DNA from: Croceivirga thetidis
GTDB lineage: Bacteria > Bacteroidota > Bacteroidia > Flavobacteriales > Flavobacteriaceae
Direction: 5' to 3'
Length of the DNA stretch: 64,000 nt
Assembly (NCBI RefSeq): GCF_012272815.1
Contig: NZ_JAAWWL010000003.1
Span: 62,001-126,000 of the forward strand
Within the stretch, counting starts at the first letter, position 1, and each line of letters opens with the position of its first letter. Shown here piece after piece: positions 1-8,688 of this stretch. Both the position numbers and the translations under genes were made by a program. Under the pieces are notes generated by a model. That model made no database searches and was not told where the DNA came from. It was given only the letters and a program-made list of their open reading frames with translations.

Positions 1-710
1 GTACCGGTTCATGGCGAACCCATCATTATGCCAATCGAAATGGAAATTTATATCCAACACATGGGCTCGGTCCGGTTGCACAATACATGAATTTAGGTAG
101 GGGAGATGATACTTTCGCAAGTTTAGTTTCCTTTTCTACACCTGCCATGGGGCGAAAATCATACGCGGAAGCAAACTACGCTACCGATCATAAATGGAAT
201 AAACTCGACTTTAAAGGTGGTGATTTAAACACCTCAATATTAAAGACCAATTTGGGCCGAACCATAATGGTGCAGTGGGATGAAACAAGCCCTAGGCCTT
301 ACTCCCGTTTGAATTTGATTCAAGGAACCAAAGGCACTTTGGCAGGATTTCCAACACGTGTGGCTTTGGAAGGTGGGGTTGAGGGTGTAACCAAAGACCA
401 TCACAGCTGGGTGCGGGGAGATAATCTTGAGGTTCTTTATGAAAAATACGACCACCCTTTGTACAAAAGACTGAATCAAGCTGCGAAGGGCAGTGGTCAC
501 GGCGGCATGGATGGTATTATGGTCTATCGAATCGTAGAGTGTTTGCAAAAGGGACTTCCTTTGGACCAAAATGTTTATGAAGGTTGCTTTTGGAGTGCAG
601 TGGCGCCCTTGAGCGAACGTTCAGTTGCCAGTGGAGGTTCACCGCAGCCTTTTCCGGATTTTACTAGGGGGAATTGGTCGGATACCAAACCACTTCAAAT
701 TATTTCATAA
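1..710 (+). CDS. Gfo/Idh/MocA-family protein, GH109-like, 3' part only
   Basis: The reading frame is open from the left edge (first full codon at base 3), so the N-terminal Rossmann part lies outside the window. The visible part begins with a block containing the motif YPTHGLGPVAQYMNLGRGDD, which is characteristic of the GH109 branch of Gfo/Idh/MocA proteins (NAD-dependent alpha-N-acetylgalactosaminidases and relatives). It later has a DHHSW stretch and a GHGGMDGIMVYRIVECLQKG segment typical of the C-terminal domain. GH109 enzymes cleave by a transient oxidation at C3 using tightly bound NAD. The stop codon directly abuts the GTG of the following kinase, so the two are co-transcribed. Substrate specificity cannot be read from this fragment; an oxidoreductase role is the alternative. 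Confidence 0.85.
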   Translation, partial: TGSWRTHHYANRNGNLYPTHGLGPVAQYMNLGRGDDTFASLVSFSTPAMGRKSYAEANYATDHKWNKLDFKGGDLNTSILKTNLGRTIMVQWDETSPRPYSRLNLIQGTKGTLAGFPTRVALEGGVEGVTKDHHSWVRGDNLEVLYEKYDHPLYKRLNQAAKGSGHGGMDGIMVYRIVECLQKGLPLDQNVYEGCFWSAVAPLSERSVASGGSPQPFPDFTRGNWSDTKPLQIIS

Positions 711-1775
711 GTGGATGAAATTTTAATTAAGGTTCCTGCCAGAATCTGTTTTTATGGAGACCACCAAGACTATCTTGGTTTACCCGTTATTGCGGGTTCT
801 ATAAATCGTTTCATAGAACTGAGGGCAAATCCTATCAATGAAAACCAATACCTTATTGGGTTAAAGGATTTAAATCGAATGGAAACCATTGATTTGGATT
901 CTTCTTTTAATGAAGTTCCCAAAGACGATTACTTCCGCTCCGGAATGACCATATTGAGGGATAAAGGATTGACATTTACCCGAGGATATCATATTGAAAT
1001 TTCAGGAAATATCCCTTTAAACGCTGGGCTATCGAGTTCATCTGCGTTGGTCGTCGCCTGGATTCGTTTTTTGATTTCTACCCAAACCGAAATTTCGTTT
1101 ACCGATGCAGAGATCGGTCATTTGGCCTATGAAGCCGAGGTTGGTTTTTTTAAGCAGCCTGGCGGTTTAATGGATCAATACGCAATTGCCCAACAAGGTT
1201 TGTTATTTATTGATACCACAACTGGAAAAACAGAACAACTTAAGGGTACTCTAGGAAATTTGGTGGTTGCAGAGTCTGGAATTGAAAAGCAAACGCAGGA
1301 TGTATTAAAAAATGCCAGGATTTTTCAGGAAAATGCTATTCAAGAGGTATGGAACAACCATCCTGATTTTGAGATTCAAAAAGCTACTCCAGTAGAATAT
1401 GAAAGGTACAGGAATCTGATATCAGAAAAATACCAACCTTATTGGCATGCAGCAATTTTTAATTTGCACATCACTAAAAGAGCCAAGGATTATCTTAACA
1501 AACCCAATTCGGATATTAGGGAACTGTCTTATTTGATGAACCAACATCAAGCGATTTTGGAAAATCAGATTGGCAACACTCCTATTGCAATGCAAGAAAT
1601 GATGTTTAACGCTAGAAATGCGGGCGCCCTTGCCACGAAAACTATCGGTTCCGGCGGGGGCGGTTCGATAGTGGCCTTAGTAGACCTTAGTAAAATAGAA
1701 GACGTCAAAAACGCTTTTATCAAAACTGGTGCAAAAGACGCTTACGAAGTACAATTAACTTATCCAGAGCGCTGA
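711..1775 (+). CDS. GHMP-family sugar kinase
   Basis: A 354-residue kinase of the galactokinase/homoserine/mevalonate/phosphomevalonate (GHMP) superfamily. The ATP-binding motif 2, PLNAGLSSSSALVVAW, is at about residues 102-117. The N-terminal sugar-binding segment (GDHQDYLGLPVIAGSINR, about 16-33) resembles the galactokinase signature region, and the C-terminal glycine-rich motif 3 (GSGGGGSIVALVD) is near residue 315. The start is GTG at 711, immediately after the TAA of the upstream gene, with no nearby in-frame ATG. It overlaps the next gene by one base (TGATG). The neighbours suggest anomeric phosphorylation of a sugar released or modified by the GH109-like protein. Whether the substrate is a hexose, a uronic acid or an N-acetylhexosamine is not decidable here. 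Confidence 0.85.
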   Translation: MDEILIKVPARICFYGDHQDYLGLPVIAGSINRFIELRANPINENQYLIGLKDLNRMETIDLDSSFNEVPKDDYFRSGMTILRDKGLTFTRGYHIEISGNIPLNAGLSSSSALVVAWIRFLISTQTEISFTDAEIGHLAYEAEVGFFKQPGGLMDQYAIAQQGLLFIDTTTGKTEQLKGTLGNLVVAESGIEKQTQDVLKNARIFQENAIQEVWNNHPDFEIQKATPVEYERYRNLISEKYQPYWHAAIFNLHITKRAKDYLNKPNSDIRELSYLMNQHQAILENQIGNTPIAMQEMMFNARNAGALATKTIGSGGGGSIVALVDLSKIEDVKNAFIKTGAKDAYEVQLTYPER

Positions 1776-2620
1776 TGAACAATAGTCTGGTTATAATGGC
1801 AGGAGGAGCTTCCTCTAGAATGAAACGAAGTTTGGAAGGTGCCAACTTGGATGCAGACGTTATTTATGCTGCCCAGAATTGGCATAAAAGCCTTATTCCA
1901 ATCGATGACCACAAAAGACCCTTATTATTTTATCTATTGCGAAATGCAGTGAACGCACGCATTCAAAAGGTGTATATCATCACATCTGCTGAAAATCAAC
2001 CATTCTATAAATTCTTGGACTCCCATGGTAGCGAGGAGCTTTTAACCAAGCTTCAAATAGAGATTGCTATACAAAAAGTTCCCGAAGACCGGGACAAACC
2101 TTTGGGTACGGCTGATGCAGTTCAGCAATGCATGGACCAGTATCCTGAGTTAAAGCAACAATATTTTACGGTTTGTAATGGTGATAACTTATACTCTTCA
2201 AACGTGATGGGCAAATTGCGAATGGAGCGTACTGCGCCACATGCCATTATGGCTTATAGTGGTTCAGGTTTGGGATTTGATGATGAACGATTATCCAAGT
2301 TTGCCGTAATGGATATTGACCCCAATGGTAACCTATTGCAAATCATCGAAAAACCTGATGTGACAGAACTAAATCAATTTCGCGATGAACATGGAGAACT
2401 TGCAATTAGCATGAATATTTTTAATTTTTCAGGTGAACATATATATTCATTTTTAATGAACTGTCCTCTTCATTCAATACGCAATGAAAAGGAATTACCA
2501 GATGCTGTACGAATGGCAGTTCGTGAAAATCCTTCTGCCTTTTCGTGCATTCCTGTTTCGGAATTATTGCCTGATTTGACAACTTCTGACGATATAAAAA
2601 AGATGAATTTGTACCTTTAA
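1775..2620 (+). CDS. sugar-phosphate nucleotidyltransferase
   Basis: A 281-residue protein with the NTP-transferase fold. A glycine-rich nucleotide-binding loop MAGGASSRMKRS is at residues 8-19, GTADAV at 111-116 resembles the base-recognition segment, and an NGD metal-binding motif is at 135-137. A typical EKP motif for sugar-phosphate contact lies near residue 190. It overlaps the preceding GHMP kinase by one base, so translation is probably coupled. Kinase followed by nucleotidyltransferase is the order of a Leloir-type salvage route (sugar to sugar-1-phosphate to NDP-sugar). This is an inference from family and order. The nucleotide and sugar used are unknown; GlmU-like or UTP-hexose-1-phosphate activities are alternatives. 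Confidence 0.8.
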   Translation: MNNSLVIMAGGASSRMKRSLEGANLDADVIYAAQNWHKSLIPIDDHKRPLLFYLLRNAVNARIQKVYIITSAENQPFYKFLDSHGSEELLTKLQIEIAIQKVPEDRDKPLGTADAVQQCMDQYPELKQQYFTVCNGDNLYSSNVMGKLRMERTAPHAIMAYSGSGLGFDDERLSKFAVMDIDPNGNLLQIIEKPDVTELNQFRDEHGELAISMNIFNFSGEHIYSFLMNCPLHSIRNEKELPDAVRMAVRENPSAFSCIPVSELLPDLTTSDDIKKMNLYL

Positions 2621-2624
2621 TGCT

Positions 2625-3899
2625 ATGGAAACGTACGCGAATGCATTGTTATATGCAATCCCATTTTTTGTTGGTTTGGTGCTGTTGGAAATACTCTATG
2701 GTTATTTTATAAAAGACCAAAAACACAACGTCATGGATACGGTCAGTAGCCTAAGTTCAGGTTTGACCAATATTGTAAAGGATTCATTGGGTCTTGTCTT
2801 GGTCTTGGTTAGCTATCCTTTTTTGGTGGATAATGTGGCGCTCATAAAGCTAGAGAATACCTGGGTAGTTTGGTTTGTCGCTTTCATTGCAATTGACTTT
2901 GCTGGTTACTGGAACCATAGACTTAGCCATCACATCAATATTTTTTGGAACCAACATGTGATTCACCACAGCAGTGAAGAGTTTAATTTAGCCTGTGCAT
3001 TGCGTCAATCAATTTCGAATCTCGTAGGTTATTTTGCCTTATTAATGATTCCTGCGGCCTTGCTGGGTGTCCCGAGCGAGGTAATAGCAATTTTAGCACC
3101 TATTCACTTATTCGCACAGTTTTGGTATCATACACAGCATATAGGTAAGATGGGTTGGCTAGAATATGTAATAGTAACACCTTCCCAGCATCGTGTACAC
3201 CATGCAATAAATCCTGAATATATAGACAAAAACCTGGGCCAAATATTGTGTATTTGGGACCGTATGTTCGGTACTTTTCAGGAAGAATTGGATGAGGTTC
3301 CACCGCAGTATGGTGTCTTGAAACCAGCTGCAACCTGGAATCCGATTTTAATTAATTTTCAACATGTTTGGCGCTTATTCCTAGACGCTTGGAGAACTTC
3401 TAATTGGTGGGACAAATTTAGAATTTGGTTTATGCCGACAGGTTGGCGGCCAAAGGATGTTATTGAAAAATACCCCATATCTAAGATTGAAGACGTTTAC
3501 AATTTTGAGCGCTATCAACCTTCGACTTCATTAGCACTGAAAGGGTATTCAATCTTCCAATTATTGGCTAACACTGCATTGATGTTGTTTATGTTCTATA
3601 ACTATTCTGAAATAGGATTCAATAACCTTTTGATCTTTGCAAGTTTCGTTTTTGTTGGAATTTACGGGTACACCACGCTTATGGACCGTAAATCCTATGC
3701 CTCTTTTATTGAAGTATTTCGAGGTGTTGTTGGGTTGGTATTCCTTTACTTTATGGGTGATTGGTTTGGGTTGAATGCCTATCTATCCTGGGGAGGATAT
3801 CTTGTTGGTCTTTATTTTATGGTAACCATATTTGGAGGGGTATACTTCCATACTTCCGATACTGGTTTTTCAAGATCGGAATCTATTCTTTCATCCTGA
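2625..3899 (+). CDS. sterol desaturase/fatty acid hydroxylase family membrane protein (alkylglycerol monooxygenase-like)
   Basis: A 424-residue multi-pass membrane protein. It carries the three histidine clusters that bind the di-iron centre of the fatty acid hydroxylase superfamily: HRLSHH (98-103), HVIHH (111-115) and HRVHH (189-193), with further histidines at about 161 and 169. The segment after the third cluster (NPEYIDKNLGQILCIWDRMFGTF) is typical of bacterial proteins related to TMEM195/alkylglycerol monooxygenase. The length and an extra C-terminal set of membrane helices (about 305-415) also fit that subgroup. It starts 4 bases after the nucleotidyltransferase stop and its 3' end overlaps the convergent acyl-CoA-binding gene by 17 bases. 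The lipid substrate is not known. Confidence 0.85.
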   Translation: METYANALLYAIPFFVGLVLLEILYGYFIKDQKHNVMDTVSSLSSGLTNIVKDSLGLVLVLVSYPFLVDNVALIKLENTWVVWFVAFIAIDFAGYWNHRLSHHINIFWNQHVIHHSSEEFNLACALRQSISNLVGYFALLMIPAALLGVPSEVIAILAPIHLFAQFWYHTQHIGKMGWLEYVIVTPSQHRVHHAINPEYIDKNLGQILCIWDRMFGTFQEELDEVPPQYGVLKPAATWNPILINFQHVWRLFLDAWRTSNWWDKFRIWFMPTGWRPKDVIEKYPISKIEDVYNFERYQPSTSLALKGYSIFQLLANTALMLFMFYNYSEIGFNNLLIFASFVFVGIYGYTTLMDRKSYASFIEVFRGVVGLVFLYFMGDWFGLNAYLSWGGYLVGLYFMVTIFGGVYFHTSDTGFSRSESILSS

Positions 3900-4149
3900 T
3901 TTCAATATCAACCAGTTTTATATAGCTCTGCATAGCTTCTTCAATGCTAATGTTCTTTGCTTGAATTAAAGCGTTTGCCTTAAAGGCATTAATCAAAGGG
4001 GTTTTACTACCAGGATGGTCAAAGTTCTTATTGGCTATTTTATAGTATGCATATAATTTCAATAAGAGGTCTGCGGGTAGCGGTTCGGTATAATCGTTGA
4101 CAAAGTCTACAGCTTTATTAAATTTCTTATGTAGTTTTTCGTCAATCAT
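3883..4149 (-). CDS. acyl-CoA-binding protein (ACBP family)
   Basis: An 88-residue soluble protein matching the ACBP four-helix fold in length and pattern. It opens with a helix ending in FNKAVDFVNDY and has the motif LLKLYAYYKIANKNF, in which conserved Tyr and Lys residues contact the acyl-CoA phosphate. A later helix carries IEEAMQSYIKLVD. ACBPs buffer and deliver long-chain acyl-CoA esters; they are common in eukaryotes and patchy in bacteria. It is the last gene of a minus-strand run with psd (8-base gap) and cdsA, both phospholipid synthesis genes, which supports a role in membrane lipid metabolism. It overlaps the tail of the convergent hydroxylase gene. Confidence 0.8.
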   Translation of the reverse strand: MIDEKLHKKFNKAVDFVNDYTEPLPADLLLKLYAYYKIANKNFDHPGSKTPLINAFKANALIQAKNISIEEAMQSYIKLVDIEIRMKE

Positions 4150-4157
4150 TTACTAAG

Positions 4158-4808
4158 TTAAACTTCTGCTATAGTAGTCTTGGCACCAATAACTTTTTGA
4201 CCTATCTCTACAGTAATCTTACTTTCCAATGGTAAAAACACATCTACCCTAGAGCCAAATTTAATGAAACCTGCATCAGTGCCCTGAGTAACATTTTCCC
4301 CTTCTTTAGCATAATTAACTATTCTACGAGCCAAGGCACCAGCAATTTGGCGGTATAAAATATCACCAAACTTAGGAGTATTCAGGACCACTGTTGTTCG
4401 TTCATTTTCGGTGCTAGATTTAGGGTGCCATGCCACTAAATATTTACCAGGATGGTACTTTGAAAATTTTACTGTTCCGCTAGCCGCGTATCGCGTTACG
4501 TGCACATTCAAAGGGGACATAAATATGGATACCTGCCTTCTTTTTTCATTGAAATATTCGGTTTCTTCAACCTCTTCAATAACCACAACCTTGCCATCAA
4601 CAGGAGCCAATATTTTGTCAAAATCGGGTGTTACAGGACGTTTTGGATTTCTAAAAAATTGTAAAATTAGAATCAAAACAACCAACACGAGTAACTGAAC
4701 TGCATACCGCAACCAAACTAATCCAATTAAGTACTGTGCCGCAATAATCAATGCGACGGTTATAATAAATGTGAACAGGATTATTTTCTGCCCTTCTTTA
4801 TGAAACAT
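4158..4808 (-). CDS. psd: phosphatidylserine decarboxylase proenzyme (short type)
   Basis: Converts phosphatidylserine to phosphatidylethanolamine at the inner membrane. The 216-residue protein has two N-terminal hydrophobic segments (about 8-30 and 32-50), the conserved ILAPVDGKVV block and MSPLNVHVTRY. The self-cleavage site is Gly-Ser in FIKFGSRVDVFLP, where the serine becomes the pyruvoyl cofactor. It belongs to the short archaetidylserine-decarboxylase-like group rather than the 300-residue E. coli type. I chose ATG at 4808 (MFHKEG); an upstream in-frame codon at 4814 is TTG. It overlaps the 3' end of cdsA by 11 bases, so expression is coupled to CDP-diacylglycerol synthesis. Confidence 0.95.
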   Translation of the reverse strand: MFHKEGQKIILFTFIITVALIIAAQYLIGLVWLRYAVQLLVLVVLILILQFFRNPKRPVTPDFDKILAPVDGKVVVIEEVEETEYFNEKRRQVSIFMSPLNVHVTRYAASGTVKFSKYHPGKYLVAWHPKSSTENERTTVVLNTPKFGDILYRQIAGALARRIVNYAKEGENVTQGTDAGFIKFGSRVDVFLPLESKITVEIGQKVIGAKTTIAEV

Positions 4809-5604
4809 TTGCAAATATTTTTAATGTGAAATAGGCAAATGGAGCTGCGAAAACCAAACTATCCAACCTATCAAGAATACCACCGTGACCTGGTAAGATT
4901 GCTCCACTATCCTTCACCTTAGCAACTCGTTTAAACTTTGATTCCAATAGGTCGCCCAAAGTGCCCATAAAAACCACAACACTCGCTAAAATCAGCCATT
5001 GCATAGTATCCAATACGGCTACATATTTTGAAATTAGATAAGAGGCAACCAATGCAAAAACAAAACCACCTAAAAAGCCTTCAATTGTCTTTTTAGGAGA
5101 TACGGATGGATAGAGTTTATTTTTTCCAATCAACCTACCTACAACATATGCAAAAGTATCATTAACCCAAATCAAAATGAAAATTCCGGTTATTAAATAT
5201 TTAGCAAATACATCATTGCTATACGGTATTTTGGTAAGGAAAATACAACCTCCGCCGATGTAGAAAAGTGCAATAATGAATTTTTGGACTGAATTAAATG
5301 TCTTCTGTTTTGGAGAAAATAGATAGGCTAATAGCGCCAAGTTAATAGTAAGGGTAAGAACCATTAAAATGGTAACCAACATTGTGGTATCCTCCAAGAA
5401 ATAGATAAATAGCCACCATAATAACAAGTATACCATGAAAATGTAATACCCTTTTAATTTGACGATTCTCTTAAATTCATAGAGACAGCCTAGGCCAAAA
5501 GCCATAAAAAGAAAGTCATAGGCATCCGTGCTCAGGAACACAGCTGAAAGCAGTAAAATAACATAGATTATCCCAGTAAGAGATCTTCGTAATAGTTCAC
5601 GCAT
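4798..5604 (-). CDS. cdsA: phosphatidate cytidylyltransferase (CDP-diacylglycerol synthase)
   Basis: Makes CDP-diacylglycerol from phosphatidate and CTP, the precursor of all phospholipids here. The 268-residue protein has about seven to eight membrane helices. The family signature runs from about residue 216 to 250: GDLLESKFKRVAKVKDSG, then LPGHGGILDRLDSL, with the conserved Asp residues that bind metal. A second conserved motif, SPKKTIEGFLGG, is at 169-180. ATG at 5604 lies 3 bases after the stop of the LUD-domain gene. It overlaps psd downstream. The two genes cover consecutive parts of phosphatidylethanolamine synthesis, although no phosphatidylserine synthase is in the window. Confidence 0.95.
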   Translation of the reverse strand: MRELLRRSLTGIIYVILLLSAVFLSTDAYDFLFMAFGLGCLYEFKRIVKLKGYYIFMVYLLLWWLFIYFLEDTTMLVTILMVLTLTINLALLAYLFSPKQKTFNSVQKFIIALFYIGGGCIFLTKIPYSNDVFAKYLITGIFILIWVNDTFAYVVGRLIGKNKLYPSVSPKKTIEGFLGGFVFALVASYLISKYVAVLDTMQWLILASVVVFMGTLGDLLESKFKRVAKVKDSGAILPGHGGILDRLDSLVFAAPFAYFTLKIFANVS

Positions 5605-5607
5605 TAA

Positions 5608-6213
5608 TCAATAATCTTCGAGCAGCAAAAGATAGATATTTTTAGACGCGCTGCCATAAGAAAGAAAATCATTTTTGTTTTCTTCGGTAAGTTGAAAGTG
5701 TTTTAAAGAGGTAATGTTGTCTGGTAGTTTTTTGAGATATTTTGTTTTAATTGCTTTTAGCGCATCACTAATCGATTCCATTAACTGACTTGTGGTGGCA
5801 TAAACAATAACGTTTAAGGGTAATTCCGATAGCTTTTTTTCTTTGATTTGATTTGAACAGACCAGGATTGAGCCATCATGTGCAATTAGGTTCTCACAGG
5901 TGGTAAAAAAAACCTTGCTCTGTTTTAAGTCTGCAAAGCTCAGATTTTCTTTTTCGAATCGCTGCTGAAGGTTAGTGTCTAGCGTACTAAAGGGCTGGTT
6001 TTGCCAATCATTTTCTTCGATAATATTATCGAGTGTGGCCAATATCTCATTAAAGTTTTCGCAGTAAATGAATTTACCACCGTTTCTTTTGAAATTAACG
6101 GTGAACTTTTCATCAACGGGGAGCTTTAATTCTGGCAGGTGTTCCCCATTGGTTTCAAGCGTTTCTTTTGGAATTTTTTTGCCTCCACCAAAAAGTTTTC
6201 CAAAAACACCCAT
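5608..6213 (-). CDS. LUD-domain (LutC/YkgG-like) protein
   Basis: A 201-residue cytosolic protein. The C-terminal half (VFFTTCENLIAHDGSILVCS and LPLNVIVYATTSQLMESI) matches the pattern of the LUD fold shared by LutC/YkgG lactate-utilization proteins. The N-terminus is a short FGKLFGGGKK-type segment often seen in the flavobacterial version that sits next to ftsH. No lutA or lutB is nearby, so a lactate role is unlikely and the function is unknown. I chose ATG at 6213; the earlier in-frame codon at 6219 is TTG. It lies 9 bases after ftsH and 3 bases before cdsA, inside the same operon. The family call rests on pattern and context only. Confidence 0.7.
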   Translation of the reverse strand: MGVFGKLFGGGKKIPKETLETNGEHLPELKLPVDEKFTVNFKRNGGKFIYCENFNEILATLDNIIEENDWQNQPFSTLDTNLQQRFEKENLSFADLKQSKVFFTTCENLIAHDGSILVCSNQIKEKKLSELPLNVIVYATTSQLMESISDALKAIKTKYLKKLPDNITSLKHFQLTEENKNDFLSYGSASKNIYLLLLEDY

Positions 6214-6222
6214 GACCAAAAT

Positions 6223-8214
6223 TTAGGCTTTATCTTCCTCTACTTGTGCTTCTGTTTTTGTCTCTGCCCCGTTGACTTGGGTGGGTTCATTGTCTTTCTC
6301 GAAAGGCCTTTTGCCAAATATTTTCTCTAGGTCATCTTTGAAGATAACCTCTTTCTCTAGTAGGCGTTCAGCTAATTCGGAAAGCTTGTCCTTATTTTTA
6401 TCAAGAAGCTTTATCGCCCTTTGATATTGTTGTTCGATTATTTTAGAAATCTCCTCGTCAATTTTCTGAGCAGTTTCTTCACTGTAGGGCTTGGTAAAAC
6501 CGTATTCACCTTGACCTGATGAATCGTAATAAGTGACATTTCCAAGTTCATCATTCAGGCCATAAATGGTCACCATGGCCCTGGCTTGTTTGGTTACCTT
6601 TTCAAGGTCGCTTAAAGCGCCGGTTGAAATCTTATTGAAAATTACCTTTTCAGCAGCTCGACCGCCCATTGTTGCACACATCTCGTCCAACATCTGTTCC
6701 GGTCTAACAATCAAACGTTCTTCAGGTAAATACCAAGCTGCACCTAACGACTGACCCCTTGGAACGATGGTCACCTTTACCAATGGTGCGGCATGTTCCA
6801 GCATCCAACTTACAGTTGCATGACCCGCTTCGTGAAACGCAATGGTCTTCTTCTCTTCTGGAGTAATGATCTTGTTTTTCTTCTCTAAACCTCCAACGAT
6901 TCTATCAACTGCATCTAAGAAATCTTGTTTCGAAACAGCTTTTTTCTCTTTCCTTGCGGCTATCAGTGCTGCTTCATTACAAACATTTGCAATGTCGGCA
7001 CCTGAAAATCCTGGTGTTTGTCTCGCCAGGAAATCCAAATCAAGGGTCTCAGCTGTTTTGATAGGGCGTAGATGAACCTCAAATATTTCTTTACGTTCTC
7101 GAATGTCAGGTAGGTCGACGTAAATCTGACGGTCAAATCGACCTGCACGCATCAAGGCTTTATCCAACACATCTGCTCGGTTAGTAGCAGCCAAAACAAT
7201 AACGTTGGTATTGGTTCCAAAACCATCCATCTCGGTTAAAAGCTGGTTTAAGGTGTTTTCGCGCTCATCATTTGAGCCTGTAAAATTATTTTTTCCCCTG
7301 GCACGACCGATTGCATCTATCTCATCAATAAATATTATAGCTGGAGATTTATCTTTCGCTTGTTTGAAAAGGTCTCTTACCCTTGAGGCACCAACCCCAA
7401 CAAACATTTCTACAAAATCAGAACCTGACAAGGAGAAGAAAGGTACCTTGGCCTCACCCGCAACAGCTTTGGCTAGAAGGGTCTTACCTGTACCAGGAGG
7501 GCCAACCAATAATGCTCCTTTTGGAATTTTACCCCCTAACGAAGTGTATTTATCTGGATTTTTAAGAAATTCAACAATCTCTTGAACCTCTTCTTTTGCC
7601 CCTTCAAGACCAGCAACATCTTTAAAGGATGTGCGCGTATCAGTCTTTTCATCAAAAAGTTTAGCTCTTGACTTACCGATGTTAAAAATTTGACCACCAG
7701 CACCGCCTCCAGCACCGCCAGACATTCGTCGCATTAGATAAATCCATATTCCTATAATCAATGCGAAAGGCAACAAAGAGACCAATAAGTCTGTAAACAG
7801 ACTTGATTCAGTATCGAATTTTACATCGGTATCAAGACTGTTGTTGGTCTTTATCTCATTTATGTTGTTTTCAAAAATTTCGAGCTCCCCATATGTCAAA
7901 ATATACTGCGGGTTAGCACCTGTTGAGGGTATAATAGGCTTGTCGCTCACCCCCTTGTGCACATCTTTGCCCTTTGCTGATTCAGTAAGGAAAATTTTCG
8001 CTTGCCCCCTGTTTTTTATGATGTTGATTTTATCAATATCACCATTTCTCAAAAATTCGTAAAGTTCTGAGGTGGTTATTTCTTGGGTACTTGAAAAAGC
8101 TGAGCTTCCAAAAATTTGAAAACCGATGATAAGTACTAGAATTACCCCGTAAACCCACCATGAGCTAAAACGTGGTTTTTTTGGAGTCGTATTTTGATTG
8201 TTTTCTTTTGACAT
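6223..8214 (-). CDS. ftsH: ATP-dependent zinc metalloprotease FtsH
   Basis: Membrane-anchored hexameric AAA+ protease that degrades damaged membrane proteins and selected regulators. The 663-residue protein has TM1 at about 19-39, a periplasmic domain, and TM2 at about 142-161. Walker A is GPPGTGKT (238-245), Walker B IIFIDEID (293-300), the second region of homology ATNRADVLDKALMRAGRFDR is near 343-362, and the zinc motif is HEAGH (461-465). The C-terminal tail is acidic and variable. Length and motifs are normal and nothing appears missing. It lies 6 bases after rsfS and leads into the LUD, cdsA and psd genes. FtsH controls lipid synthesis enzymes in other bacteria, so the linkage with phospholipid genes may be functional. 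Confidence 0.98.
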   Translation of the reverse strand: MSKENNQNTTPKKPRFSSWWVYGVILVLIIGFQIFGSSAFSSTQEITTSELYEFLRNGDIDKINIIKNRGQAKIFLTESAKGKDVHKGVSDKPIIPSTGANPQYILTYGELEIFENNINEIKTNNSLDTDVKFDTESSLFTDLLVSLLPFALIIGIWIYLMRRMSGGAGGGAGGQIFNIGKSRAKLFDEKTDTRTSFKDVAGLEGAKEEVQEIVEFLKNPDKYTSLGGKIPKGALLVGPPGTGKTLLAKAVAGEAKVPFFSLSGSDFVEMFVGVGASRVRDLFKQAKDKSPAIIFIDEIDAIGRARGKNNFTGSNDERENTLNQLLTEMDGFGTNTNVIVLAATNRADVLDKALMRAGRFDRQIYVDLPDIRERKEIFEVHLRPIKTAETLDLDFLARQTPGFSGADIANVCNEAALIAARKEKKAVSKQDFLDAVDRIVGGLEKKNKIITPEEKKTIAFHEAGHATVSWMLEHAAPLVKVTIVPRGQSLGAAWYLPEERLIVRPEQMLDEMCATMGGRAAEKVIFNKISTGALSDLEKVTKQARAMVTIYGLNDELGNVTYYDSSGQGEYGFTKPYSEETAQKIDEEISKIIEQQYQRAIKLLDKNKDKLSELAERLLEKEVIFKDDLEKIFGKRPFEKDNEPTQVNGAETKTEAQVEEDKA

Positions 8215-8220
8215 TCTGAT

Positions 8221-8595
8221 TTAATTATAACTGCTCTCTACCATTGTCACCTTGGCATCACCCCAAAGGCCTTCAATATCATAGAAATCCCTGGCTTGTT
8301 TTTGAAAAACATGCACTACTACATTCACATAATCCATTAAAACCCATTCTGCGTTGTCAGACCCTTCAATATGCCATGGTTTGTCTTTGATTGCTTTGCT
8401 CACTGTTTTTTGCACTGAAGAGACGATGGCATTCACGTGAGTATTTGAAGTACCGTTGCAGATTATGAAGTAGTCGCAAACCGTATTTTCTATTTCCCTT
8501 AAATCGAGCAGGTTAATATCTAAACCTTTAACTTCTTCTATTCCGTGAATTATAAGAGAAATCAATTCATCTGCGCTAGCTTTTTGTCTCTGCAT
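8221..8595 (-). CDS. rsfS: ribosome silencing factor RsfS (Iojap family)
   Basis: Binds ribosomal protein uL14 and blocks joining of the subunits when nutrients are short. The 124-residue protein has the Iojap domain from about residue 12 to 115, with the family core VCDYFIICNGTSNTHVNAI, then KPWHIEGSDNAEWVLMDYVN and VVHVFQKQARDFYDIEGLWG. Length is typical. ATG at 8595 starts the minus-strand operon that continues into ftsH after 6 bases. A -7 type element (TAAATTTG on the minus strand, 8616-8623) lies about 20 bases upstream and may be its promoter. The divergent birA gene begins 93 bases away. Confidence 0.95.
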   Translation of the reverse strand: MQRQKASADELISLIIHGIEEVKGLDINLLDLREIENTVCDYFIICNGTSNTHVNAIVSSVQKTVSKAIKDKPWHIEGSDNAEWVLMDYVNVVVHVFQKQARDFYDIEGLWGDAKVTMVESSYN

Positions 8596-8615
8596 TCAAC
8601 AATTTTAGGTTTCTA

Positions 8616-8623
8616 CAAATTTA
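8616..8623 (-). promoter_or_regulatory. candidate -7 promoter element for the rsfS-ftsH operon
   Basis: On the minus strand the octamer TAAATTTG fits the Bacteroidota -7 consensus TAnnTTTG, 20 bases before the rsfS ATG. No clear TTG -33 element is seen at the expected distance, so the call rests on the -7 box and position only. Confidence 0.4.
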
Positions 8624-8688
8624 TTACTTTTTTGGTTTGCGAGCTTTTGCATTTAACATTACATTTTTCGAACGAAAACCGTACTGAA

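Noticed and set aside
8545-8688. An earlier start of birA giving 48 more residues
   Set aside because: That region overlaps rsfS and encodes sequence unlike the family; the TTG at 8689 gives the standard N-terminus.
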